Shown piece by piece: positions 1 to 7,514 of a stretch of DNA of 64,000 bases. Within the stretch, counting starts at the first letter, position 1. Every line of letters starts with the position of its first letter. Source of the stretch: Udaeobacter sp025935755 (lineage in GTDB: Bacteria > Verrucomicrobiota > Verrucomicrobiia > Chthoniobacterales > UBA10450). Made by a program: the position numbers and the translations under genes. A model generated the notes under the pieces. The model did no database searches, was not told the origin of the DNA, and saw only the letters and a program-made list of their open reading frames with translations. The stretch spans positions 28,707 to 92,706 of the forward strand of contig DASUKN010000094.1 of assembly GCA_036278715.1 (NCBI GenBank). The letters run 5' to 3'.

Positions 1-241
1 ATACTGCCAGACAAAATTCTAAGTCGGTGGCGTCTGTAACATAGATGAGCACGCCACCCAGGCCGCCGGAGCGGCTCGCGGAAATCCTGCTGGAGATTCT
101 CGCATTGTCCAAGCCAACCGGGATGGACGAACCAGAATGTATCAGAGGCAGTGATCCCAATGAATGTAGGACGCAAAGCCAAGCGAACGATCTGACCAGC
201 CAAACCGTCGAGCCGCACAAGGACGGCCGGACACTGCGAGA

Positions 242-409
242 TTAGTACTGTGATGGAGATGGAGTCGTTGCCGTAACGCCTTTCGGCGGACGAGGGCTCA
301 TTTCTGTCGTGGGAGTTGCACTTGGAAGCACCGTGTTTCGCTCGCACGCGACGAGAACCATAGCAGTGAGGAAAATCCAAACATGTTTGTTCAGAATAAA
401 ACTAGTCAC
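242..409 (-). CDS. small putative lipoprotein
   Basis: About 55 residues from a GTG at 409. The N-terminus has a few polar residues (one Lys), a hydrophobic stretch and the lipobox-like sequence LVAC, followed by a Thr/Pro/Ser-rich tail, the usual shape of a small lipoprotein cleaved by signal peptidase II. No domain is recognisable and no clear Shine-Dalgarno sequence is visible. A longer reading from an ATG at 451 would place charged residues before the signal peptide, so the GTG is preferred. It could be a chance ORF; the lipobox is the only argument for it. Confidence 0.3.
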   Translation of the reverse strand: MTSFILNKHVWIFLTAMVLVACERNTVLPSATPTTEMSPRPPKGVTATTPSPSQY

Positions 410-862
410 GGTGGTTTTTCGCTCTCGCCGCGTTGTCGCTGTTAAATACAAGCCCTGTGATACCCATTGTGTTTCGCTCGCGACAGCTATTGCGGTTTCA
501 CTTATTTTGGAGTTTCCACGTATTGCTGCTCATTGAAACATTTCTGGTGTGAAGCACCTGGGCCGCTTTTATTCTCCTGTCTCGCCCTCAGAGCCCTGGG
601 CGTATCTGGTTGTTTAGTAACTCGCCAGGCCGCCACACGATTGCGATCGCCCTGATCGATACTGAGTCGCTCTAATGAGCCGTCATTCCGTTGCGTGACG
701 GCTTTTCTCCTTGGTATCCAATGGGTGCATGCCGTAGCCGCCAACGAGATCGCCTCCTCGTCAAAATAAATGCACAGGCTTGGACTGCATTTCTCGTTAG
801 GCCTTTGATAAGCGCGCTTACGTTGGCTGCCACGCCTAACAAAGATTTCCGAAGGAACGGGC
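410..862. other. intergenic stretch, no gene seen
   Basis: Both strands hold only short ORFs with no recognisable domain. The 152-codon minus-strand ORF here overlaps the start of the secreted glycosidase-like gene and is Arg/Cys/Ser-rich without a motif. The stretch contains the terminator-like hairpin at 679-706. Confidence 0.5.
679..706 (+). terminator. rho-independent terminator candidate
   Basis: A 7-bp stem GCCGTCA/TGACGGC with a 10-nt loop is followed directly by TTTT. The shape is right for an intrinsic terminator on the + strand, but no convincing gene lies just upstream, so its job is unclear. Confidence 0.35.
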
Positions 863-2650
863 ATGAAGACGAAATGCCTGGTTCCGAAGCAACACATTAT
901 CGCGGCGTCGCTGCTACTGATCAGTGTGTCAGGCGTTTCATCTTCACGAGCCCAAGCCATTTTACTTGGTAAGCTCGATGGCTGGTGGCGTTACACCACT
1001 CTCCAGGGCACTCTTTTGAAGAGCGCTGCACAGTTTCAAACGGTCCCCGCTTATCTTACAGATCCTGCTCTCTCCTTTCCCTACCAACGCCGGGTCAATC
1101 CTTCCACAGGTCAGCCGTATGCTAAAGAGATGCTTTTTGCAGATGGCCTCTATCTCGTGCGGCTTATTGGCGGTTGGGATCCGAATGGGGGAGGTGAAGC
1201 TTCGGAGTATCCGGGCGATGTCTCTTTCGCTGATGTGTGGTACCGGACTCCGCTAAATAGGTTGGGATACCGTTGGGAACGCCTTTTTGATCGGCTCGAC
1301 CCAGTCGTGTCAACGTATGGTTACGCAAATCTCACGTTGGTGCTGGACAACATTCCGTGGAGCCTGCCTGCGCCCGGGACGGCTGCTCTGGGGCCTCTTG
1401 GTCAGAAAACTCCCGCCCAGTATCCTTCCTGGCTTTACTGGAGCTCCAAGCAGATGTGCATCGAATTGACGAACCGCTACGGAAGCAACGTCGTCAATAA
1501 ATTCGGGTTTCGAATGGGTACCGAATACAATGACGAGGAACGTTTCAACGGCACATTAACGCAATATCTCCAGATGCATGATTGGTGCGCGCGCGGTGTC
1601 AAAGAAAGCCTTCCCAATGCACCATTTGGTCCGTTCAATGGGTCAGGCGATTTTTTCGAGGAGGATAACCTGTTTCGAGTTGCCAGCCATTGCGCAAACG
1701 AAACGAACTATGCCATAGGTGGCACCCGCGCCCCGTTTGGCTTTGCATCCACTTCTCTCTATTTCATCCCTCATTTCAGTGGAACAAACCTGGTTGGCGC
1801 CAGCCCGCGCGACGTGGTCAATTCGCGAAAAGCTCTGTGGGATGCGATTACCCACGATTTCCCGGGTTTGTCGCCGTGGAAGAAAGAAATCCACGAGTTC
1901 GGCGTCCTCGGCTCCGAAGTGCTGAAGAGGGGTTCGAACACTGAAACCGTTTTCACCTGGGAACCCGGGGCGCGCGGGGCGGCACAACGATTTCATACGT
2001 TGGTGTACTTGTTGCAACACGGTTGCACACGAGTGCAGCACTGGGACGTGGACGTGTCGGAAAAAATTTCGAATGCAACCAGCTCAGTAGAAATGCTGAC
2101 TGGCCTGGGCTGGCTTTACAGTATTTTCGACCATTTTCGCGGCTCCAGTGTGCGGATTTACCGACAAGCAGTTCTTAACTCATCTAGAAACGGTACAGAG
2201 TTCGTCTCAATGGTGGCGTTGCCATCGAACAAGGTAGTAATTCTGGTTTCGGCTTATAACCAGTGGCGTAATCGTCATCAAACCCATCGGGTGAGCATGC
2301 TGCTACCCAAAAAATGGTTTGCCGGAAGGCGCGGCCAGATCGCCAAACTGGATCGAAATACAGCCTTCCATGACGTCGTTCGCGCAGACCTCGCGGCTGC
2401 AAATTTGCTTTACACCGACTACCAAAATAATCCGGACATAACCGCGCACGTCTTCTTTATGTCCGGGGCTCGTGGCGACATCTATGTAATGAGCAACCTG
2501 GGCCGTTATGAACGCTTAATCCAGGATTCTCTTACGTTGCGACCGTTGACGGTCGCAGACGCGTCGCTGACTGATTATGACACGACGCGATACGTTCTTA
2601 CGTTGCCGAATCTTCCCACACCATCCGTATGGGCGGTTGTTTTCCAATAA
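863..2650 (+). CDS. secreted glycoside hydrolase-like protein (clan GH-A / GH39-like)
   Basis: 595 residues, starting with a signal peptide (basic start, hydrophobic core, cleavage near SSRAQA around residue 31). The body reads like a TIM-barrel glycosidase: a strand ending GTEYND with Glu about residue 221 and a later strand HEFG with Glu about residue 345. These are placed like the acid/base and nucleophile glutamates of clan GH-A enzymes, about 124 residues apart. The C-terminal third looks like a beta-rich accessory domain, as in GH39 proteins. Family assignment is inferred from this layout; the substrate cannot be read from sequence. It stands alone, preceded by a purine-rich AAGGAACGGG ribosome-binding site, with no sugar-utilisation neighbours. 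The export signal suggests a role in polysaccharide or glycan breakdown outside the cytoplasm. Confidence 0.55.
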   Translation: MKTKCLVPKQHIIAASLLLISVSGVSSSRAQAILLGKLDGWWRYTTLQGTLLKSAAQFQTVPAYLTDPALSFPYQRRVNPSTGQPYAKEMLFADGLYLVRLIGGWDPNGGGEASEYPGDVSFADVWYRTPLNRLGYRWERLFDRLDPVVSTYGYANLTLVLDNIPWSLPAPGTAALGPLGQKTPAQYPSWLYWSSKQMCIELTNRYGSNVVNKFGFRMGTEYNDEERFNGTLTQYLQMHDWCARGVKESLPNAPFGPFNGSGDFFEEDNLFRVASHCANETNYAIGGTRAPFGFASTSLYFIPHFSGTNLVGASPRDVVNSRKALWDAITHDFPGLSPWKKEIHEFGVLGSEVLKRGSNTETVFTWEPGARGAAQRFHTLVYLLQHGCTRVQHWDVDVSEKISNATSSVEMLTGLGWLYSIFDHFRGSSVRIYRQAVLNSSRNGTEFVSMVALPSNKVVILVSAYNQWRNRHQTHRVSMLLPKKWFAGRRGQIAKLDRNTAFHDVVRADLAAANLLYTDYQNNPDITAHVFFMSGARGDIYVMSNLGRYERLIQDSLTLRPLTVADASLTDYDTTRYVLTLPNLPTPSVWAVVFQ

Positions 2651-2842
2651 CATGAGCATCGCTGCTACGCTGATTATGGATTGGAACATTCCTGGTTGTG
2701 AAATACCTGAGAGGTCCCGTTGGTTTGTCTGTTTCGTTATCGCGACGACATGTATGGTCACGAGCTCACTCCAGCCGTGCGTCGGCAGATGGAAGACTGC
2801 CATGGCTTTCTCTCGATTTCGTTTTAACTTCGCTCTTCTTTC

Positions 2843-2882
2843 GCCGGCATAGCTCAGTTGGTTAGAGCAGCTGATTTGTAAT
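2843..2882 (+). pseudogene. tRNA-Thr(UGU) 5' half, broken after the anticodon loop
   Basis: The sequence has a normal tRNA 5' acceptor strand (GCCGGCA), D-arm (AGCTCAGTTGGTTAGAGC), 5' anticodon strand and loop with TGT anticodon, as in tRNA-Thr(UGU). Immediately after the loop the expected TCAGC strand is missing, and neither a T-arm nor a matching TGCCGGC acceptor strand was found in the next 800 nt. Either it is a truncated remnant, or the gene is interrupted in the anticodon loop by an intron-like RNA whose 3' exon I could not locate. Confidence 0.6.
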
Positions 2883-3265
2883 CCAAAGAGGCTTTGCTGC
2901 ACCTGAGCGGGTGCACCGATTTCTGCTGAAACCGATGGCTAACGGCGATGGCGGCACCGGTGAGATCTTCGTGCCAATGCTGAAGGCACTTCAGCCCATA
3001 GGCGAACCCTTGGGAGTGCCTCACCGAGAAGTATGCACCGTGAGAATCGCTATGGATGGAGTTCGGATCAGCTACTTGCTTGAGTACCTGCAAGACAATG
3101 CCAGTGCCCCCGGAGCAGTCTCTTTAAGTAAGGGCAGCCAAAGCTCGCTTAATCCGATTCTGACAATGCTCGAAGCCGTATGCTAACGCCGTAAGGCACG
3201 ATGAGTTGCCCATCGTGGAGGAGCGAACCGCAGGAATAAACGACATTGGGAATGTAGGCCTTCCC
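2883..3265 (+). ncRNA. hairpin-rich region, candidate structured RNA
   Basis: No convincing protein is encoded. The stretch is unusually rich in clean hairpins: CAAAG-AGG-CTTTG right after the tRNA half, GCACC/GGTGC, a CGGTGAG...CTCACCG stem enclosing GTGCC/GGCAC and GGCACT/AGTGCC helices, CTTGC/GCAAG, TGCCC/GGGCA, GCC-GTAA-GGC with a GNRA-type loop, and CACGATG/CATCGTG. Such nesting suggests a folded RNA a few hundred nucleotides long. I could not identify the conserved core of group I introns, a group II domain V, RNase P RNA or tmRNA. The boundaries are approximate. The strand is taken from the adjoining tRNA half. Confidence 0.4.
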
Positions 3266-3298
3266 TTTCGTTCTCCCTTGGTCTTACGAGCGGCTCTT

Positions 3299-3553
3299 TC
3301 AGCTGGCCAATGATTTTGCAGGGTCGTGCAAAGCGAACAAGGTCGCCCCAAGACAGTAGTGTTGCATTGGATTGTTGGGCCGGTATCCGTCAGCTTCGAC
3401 GTGGAAGGACAGCGCCACCAGCAAGCTTTTGATATTGGGTTCCGCCTTTCTCACGTCGCGGTGGAGCGTTTGCGCTATCTTTCCGGAAATGTCGGCGAGA
3501 ACCAGATGATCGTTCGCGAGTGCGATGTGAAATACGGCCCCCGGCCGGACCAT
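3299..3553 (-). pseudogene. IF-1-like remnant
   Basis: The first 30 residues (GAVFHIALANDHLVLADISGK) resemble the OB-fold core of translation initiation factor IF-1, whose usual text is close to FRVELENGHVVLAHISGKMRK. After ISGK the match falters: a one-base shift would restore RKR, and a VALS block further on resembles the VELS block of IF-1. The usual N-terminal residues are also out of frame. It therefore looks like a decayed infA paralogue rather than a working gene. It lies just downstream of the RRM gene on the same strand, another RNA-binding function. Confidence 0.35.
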
Positions 3554-3684
3554 TCTCGCAGTTCATGATTCTTGCTTGCTACTAGCTGACTGCTGATGGC
3601 GGCGGATCATCGTCGACTTTTAAGTCACAACATTTGATCTCGAACACTATCAGCTATCAACTTTTAGCTAAGAACGGCTTATGG

Positions 3685-3999
3685 CTACCAGCGCTTGCCG
3701 TTAGAAGAATGCTTACCCGCAACGGAACGATTCCCGCCCTGAGCACCCGGACGTTCGTCACGCGGACGCGCTTCATTAACAGTTACTGTGCGACCATTGA
3801 GTTCGCGGCCGTTGAGCGCGCTCATCGCGGCGTTGGCTTGTGCACCATCGTTCATCGTGACGAACGCGAAGCCGCGCGATTTGGCAGTGAACCGGTCCAT
3901 CAACAGATGGACTTCGTTAACGGTGCCGTGTTGTTCGAACAGATCCTGAAGATCGTTCTCAGTGGTCTCAAATGAGAGGTTACCTACGTACATTTTCAT
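3685..3999 (-). CDS. RRM-domain RNA-binding protein
   Basis: 104 residues forming a single RNA recognition motif: RNP2 MYVGNL at residues 3-8 and RNP1 RGFAFVTM about residues 42-49. A short basic Gly/Ser/Asn-rich tail follows. Proteins of this size and shape are the bacterial glycine-rich RNA-binding proteins, often cold-induced in cyanobacteria and found in many PVC bacteria. They bind single-stranded RNA through aromatic residues in RNP1 and RNP2, both present here. The start at 3999 fits the family, which normally begins 2-3 residues before RNP2. The 400-bp upstream region without a gene leaves room for a long 5' leader. Confidence 0.9.
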   Translation of the reverse strand: MKMYVGNLSFETTENDLQDLFEQHGTVNEVHLLMDRFTAKSRGFAFVTMNDGAQANAAMSALNGRELNGRTVTVNEARPRDERPGAQGGNRSVAGKHSSNGKRW

Positions 4000-4391
4000 T
4001 GTGTTTTGAATTTGGAGAAACTACCGACCTACAGAGCCGTTCCCGGGAATCGAGTTTCAAACCACCAATGAGCGACGCTCACCTGACGATCTACCGTGCA
4101 GTGAAGTTAAACAGAGTAATCCAACAGGCGTATAGTATCGCCCCGAATAGGGCGAAACACAAACGATCATTCCACGGTGCCCCGAACAGGGTTTAGGGTT
4201 TGGACCTGGACTTGTCATGGGCGCTTCGTTTTCTCCTTTCGGGCTTCTAGTTCAGAACTTGTCACACGTGTCTACAACGATCTTGCAGTTGATGTCGATC
4301 CGACCCTCTCAGTGCAGGAAGCGCACACGATTTCGAAAAAGATCGGAGTGTTGGATTCGCGAAGGTCAGCATTCATTCCTCCAGCGCTCCG
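4000..4391. other. intergenic region upstream of the RRM gene
   Basis: No credible gene. A hairpin TCGCCC-CGAATA-GGGCGA lies at 4138-4155, and a similar but weaker GCCCCGAACAGGG follows about 20 nt later. On the minus strand this would be the promoter and leader of the RRM gene; the other end is the 3' flank of the arginine dihydrolase-like gene. Confidence 0.4.
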
Positions 4392-5234
4392 TCAGTCGAT
4401 TGCTTCACGTTGCGGCATGAACATGGTGAGGCATTTGCATGCGCCACCGGCCTTGATGAATTCCGTCATCGACAAGGGATGACAGCGGTAGCCACGCTCC
4501 TGCAAGCTGCTCACCAACTGCGGCGCACCCTCTGGCAAAACGATGTCACGATCGATTACTACTGCGTTACATGAGAAGTGCATCGCCTCTTCCGGTGCGA
4601 CATCGATTAAATCAGTCATGTGTTCGCGGATTGCTCGTTGCCCGTACTCATCGAATGCACTTGGAAACCAGAAGCCACCGCCGTCCGGCAAGGGGCAAAA
4701 ACATGTATCAAGATGGTAGAACCGTGGATCAACCAGCTCCACGGAAATGACGAGACACCTCAGCATTTCTGCTATGGCGCGGTGTGATTGTATATCGGAA
4801 CGAAATTTGTAACCGCAGAAGAGCACGTCATTTCCGAACAGCGCATCGCCTTCGCCTTCGAAGTAGAGTTTCTCCGGCAGCCATTCGACTTCGTAATCGT
4901 GTTGCGCCATCCATTTGGCGAAAAACGGTTGTTCTCCGGCCCGTTCTTTGTGACGGAAATTGCTCGGAATAAATTTGCGGCCAACCGTCAACCCGGCGTT
5001 CGCGGTGAACACCATGTCCGGGAGTCCTGGCTGCGGCGCAATCAGGTTCACAGTGCACAATTTCGAAAGCGTTGCGTGCAATTGTTTCCATTGCTCTTGC
5101 GCGACCGACACTTCGGCTGCCTGGGCGATGCTCATCCAGGGATTAATTTCATATTCAATTCCGTAATAATCGGGCGGACAAAGAAGCATCTGGCGCATAC
5201 GACGTTGAATTTTACTCTGCAGGACAGCATTCAT
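4392..5234 (-). CDS. arginine dihydrolase / dimethylargininase-superfamily enzyme (ArgZ/AgrE N-domain type)
   Basis: 280 residues of the pentein (guanidine-modifying) fold. Visible hallmarks are YEINPWM near the start, DMVFTANAG about residues 73-81, the catalytic His in FYHLDTCF, and the catalytic Cys in GGACKCLTM near residue 268. Length, the NPWM motif and the Asn in FTAN match the N-terminal domain of cyanobacterial ArgZ/AgrE, which turns arginine into ornithine, CO2 and two NH3, rather than classical arginine deiminase or DDAH. The gene directly upstream encodes the equivalent of the C-terminal domain of those proteins. The 110-bp gap and same strand suggest one transcript. Dimethylargininase activity cannot be excluded from sequence alone. 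Confidence 0.75.
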   Translation of the reverse strand: MNAVLQSKIQRRMRQMLLCPPDYYGIEYEINPWMSIAQAAEVSVAQEQWKQLHATLSKLCTVNLIAPQPGLPDMVFTANAGLTVGRKFIPSNFRHKERAGEQPFFAKWMAQHDYEVEWLPEKLYFEGEGDALFGNDVLFCGYKFRSDIQSHRAIAEMLRCLVISVELVDPRFYHLDTCFCPLPDGGGFWFPSAFDEYGQRAIREHMTDLIDVAPEEAMHFSCNAVVIDRDIVLPEGAPQLVSSLQERGYRCHPLSMTEFIKAGGACKCLTMFMPQREAID

Positions 5235-5344
5235 TACAACCCGGCTCGTACATAGGTCTCATTTTGAGCGTGGTAAACATCTCTGGCCTGTTTTGATCGC
5301 ACATCGATGGAATTGATCCGAGATTCGCTGCGCCGAGAATGACA

Positions 5345-6568
5345 CTAGCGCGTTGCAAGGTTATCGGCCAGTTCTCGCAAAAATGGCTCGACATCTGTGA
5401 CGAGGCCGATGGATTGCAATGGCTGTCGCTCGACCGCTCGTTCCACCGCGGTCCGATCGATGTCGACGCAAACTGTTTTGACGTTGTTCGCCAGGAAGGC
5501 TCCTATCGCTAGTGAGTAACGAAGTGTGGCTAATAAGATCACATGAGTGACATCCCGCAGCTTTTCTCGCAAAATTTTCTCACATTCGATTACGTCAGTA
5601 GTTACGCCGGGGATCGGCCCTTCGTCACCAATTGCCCCGATTAACACGATGTCGACATCGTGCTGTACGCTGGCGTGCATGATACCGCTCATGAGGATCT
5701 TCTCATGAACGGCACGAGCGATGCCGCCGGCTTCCCGAATTGTGTTGATCGCGCGAAGTTGATTTTCGTGTCCGCCGCGCACGATCGCAACGTCGGGATT
5801 TAATCCAAGTGAAGTTCCAAACAGCGCACGCTCAACGTCGTAAGCAGCAAACGCGTTACCGGTAAAGAGCCGATCGATGTACTTTCCTTCAATCAATCGA
5901 ACCAAATAGCCGCCTGCGCCTGTGCGCACGATCGCTGGTCCGGCGACGACCGCGATTTTACCACCAGCACTACGAGCGCGTCGCAATTCTTCGGCGATCT
6001 CGCGGATGATGGCAGATTTGGGTTCCTCCGCATCCACAATGTTGTTGATGAACTGAAACGGATCTGTGCGCGTAGTGGTTCGCTGCACAGGCACAACACG
6101 TATTCCCTGATGTCCGACAACAATCGCATCACCTTTTTTGACGTCGAAAAACTTTACCGCCCGCGCCGTCTCCTTCTTCTGGTCAACGGCGATCGCGCTG
6201 TTGATGATCCCCGGTGTCACCTCGATCTCCTTGCCGTCGACGCGAACAAAAGTTTGCTGGTTAGTCGTGACGTAGAACTCGGACGGGAACACACCGTCCG
6301 CGGGAGCGGCGACAACCTGAGCGTTCGCCCGCTCTATCACTTCCGCGCCCTGCTGGCGAAGCCGCAGGATCAGCTCGTCCAATGCTTCGCCTGTTTCGGT
6401 TGATACTTCGATTCGGGCAAAACTTTGATCGGCGCGTTTCCGGCCGATTTGCACTTCAGTGATTTTGAAGTTTCCGCCATGCGTCAGGATCTGGTCGAGC
6501 ACCTTTGGCAGGATGAGCGAATCGATGATGTGGCCGCGTAACTCGATCGTTTCCGAGAACATCGACAA
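5345..6568 (-). CDS. LOR/SDH-domain protein, ornithine cyclodeaminase type (AgrE C-domain)
   Basis: 407 residues of the family annotated as LOR/SDH bifunctional-enzyme conserved domain. The N-terminal part (about 1-100) carries the ELRGHIIDSLILPKVLD start, typical of this group. The C-terminal part has a Rossmann-like half with GPAIVRTGAGG and a late DVTHVILLATLRYSLAIGAF helix. In cyanobacterial AgrE the homologous C-terminal domain is reported to convert ornithine to proline and ammonia. Encoded just upstream of the arginine dihydrolase-like gene, it would complete an arginine to ornithine to proline route. The summed length (687) is close to the roughly 700 residues of the fused cyanobacterial enzyme. 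Confidence 0.75.
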   Translation of the reverse strand: MSMFSETIELRGHIIDSLILPKVLDQILTHGGNFKITEVQIGRKRADQSFARIEVSTETGEALDELILRLRQQGAEVIERANAQVVAAPADGVFPSEFYVTTNQQTFVRVDGKEIEVTPGIINSAIAVDQKKETARAVKFFDVKKGDAIVVGHQGIRVVPVQRTTTRTDPFQFINNIVDAEEPKSAIIREIAEELRRARSAGGKIAVVAGPAIVRTGAGGYLVRLIEGKYIDRLFTGNAFAAYDVERALFGTSLGLNPDVAIVRGGHENQLRAINTIREAGGIARAVHEKILMSGIMHASVQHDVDIVLIGAIGDEGPIPGVTTDVIECEKILREKLRDVTHVILLATLRYSLAIGAFLANNVKTVCVDIDRTAVERAVERQPLQSIGLVTDVEPFLRELADNLATR

Positions 6569-6834
6569 AGTCTAACCAAGGAAGCGCGCCGCGCCAGTGA
6601 AGCGAAAAGGTGCTGGCGCTTGTGCCCGAGCACGAATTTGATACCTATGCTCTGACGCAAAAATCTGTAGGACGAGCAAAATCAAGATGGAAAAACCAAC
6701 CTCGCGTGGCCCGTCCCCGGGCCGCAAAGCTGCTCATTCACTCGGGGCCAAATTGAACCGTAAACCCAAGCGGCCGCCCCCGCTGCCATGGAGGAAAAAA
6801 ACTTCGAACGCCGACCGCGTCATTAATCGCTATA

Positions 6835-7062
6835 GTGGAAAAGATGCACAATGATTTGCCAGCTCTCGCTGCCAAGTTTGGAGAGAGACTCTCAATAAGC
6901 TCCGAATACCTTGTCACCCAACCTGCGGAGTTGCGGGTCCTCCGCGATATGTCAGAAGAGGAGCTCCGTGACTTTGCAACCAGCCATGGCTGGCGCATCA
7001 TCCGCCGTCTCGGCGGACGACAGATCGAATTCTATAATGACGCGAGCGTGCGCGCGCTGTAG
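6835..7062 (+). CDS. small hypothetical protein
   Basis: 75 residues from GTG at 6835, or 72 from an ATG at 6844. It is rich in charged residues and predicted helical, with an EELRDFATSHGWRIIRR segment and no Cys. No family recognised. It lies just before the small membrane protein gene on the same strand, leaving 130 bp between them. It might be real because codon use and amino-acid composition look ordinary, but there is no domain evidence. Confidence 0.35.
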   Translation: MEKMHNDLPALAAKFGERLSISSEYLVTQPAELRVLRDMSEEELRDFATSHGWRIIRRLGGRQIEFYNDASVRAL

Positions 7063-7192
7063 CCGCTGGACGCGCCGCGCTGTCCCGAAACCTTGCGGGA
7101 TTTGGCGCATCGCCTGAGCGGTGGTACCGGGTACGCTACAGCAATACTGGACAGCGGCATTCAGTTGGCTTACCAATGCTGCGCATTCGCAA

Positions 7193-7510
7193 ATGGAAGC
7201 GGCAAAGATTTATTTCATTATTTTTGGCCTGCTCACGATCGCCGGCGGAATCATGGGCTACGTAAAAGCTGGCAGCGTGGTTTCCATCATTGCAGGCGCA
7301 ATCACCGGGGTTTTGCTGATCGTAGCGGCGTTTCTTTTGCCTGAGCATCGCGTCGCCGGGTTGGCGACTGCGCTGATCGTTTCAGTTGTGCTGGCCGGGC
7401 AGTTCCTGCCCAAATTCTTTCGCACCGGCCGAGTGATGCCTGCCGGGGTGATGTCAGTGCTGAGCGTGATCGGGATCATCGCCGCTATAGTCGCCTGGAT
7501 GCGAAAGTAA
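7193..7510 (+). CDS. small membrane protein, TMEM14 (UPF0136)-like
   Basis: About 105 residues from the ATG at 7193, with four hydrophobic helices and glycine-rich packing motifs (GLLTIAGGIMGYVKAGS, GAITGVLL), as in the TMEM14 family found in cyanobacteria, other bacteria and mitochondria. The function in bacteria is unknown. An upstream start at 7121 would add 24 soluble residues not typical of the family. The stop at 7510 is 4 nt before the GTG of the next gene, so the two are probably translated from one message. Confidence 0.6.
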   Translation: MEAAKIYFIIFGLLTIAGGIMGYVKAGSVVSIIAGAITGVLLIVAAFLLPEHRVAGLATALIVSVVLAGQFLPKFFRTGRVMPAGVMSVLSVIGIIAAIVAWMRK

Positions 7511-7514
7511 TCGC

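Noticed and set aside
502..960. 152-codon minus-strand ORF near the left end
   Set aside because: Overlaps the signal-peptide region of the glycosidase-like gene, no start signal or motif.
2911..3186. 91-codon ORF in the hairpin-rich region
   Set aside because: No recognisable domain and the DNA is dominated by nested hairpins on the same stretch, which favours an RNA.
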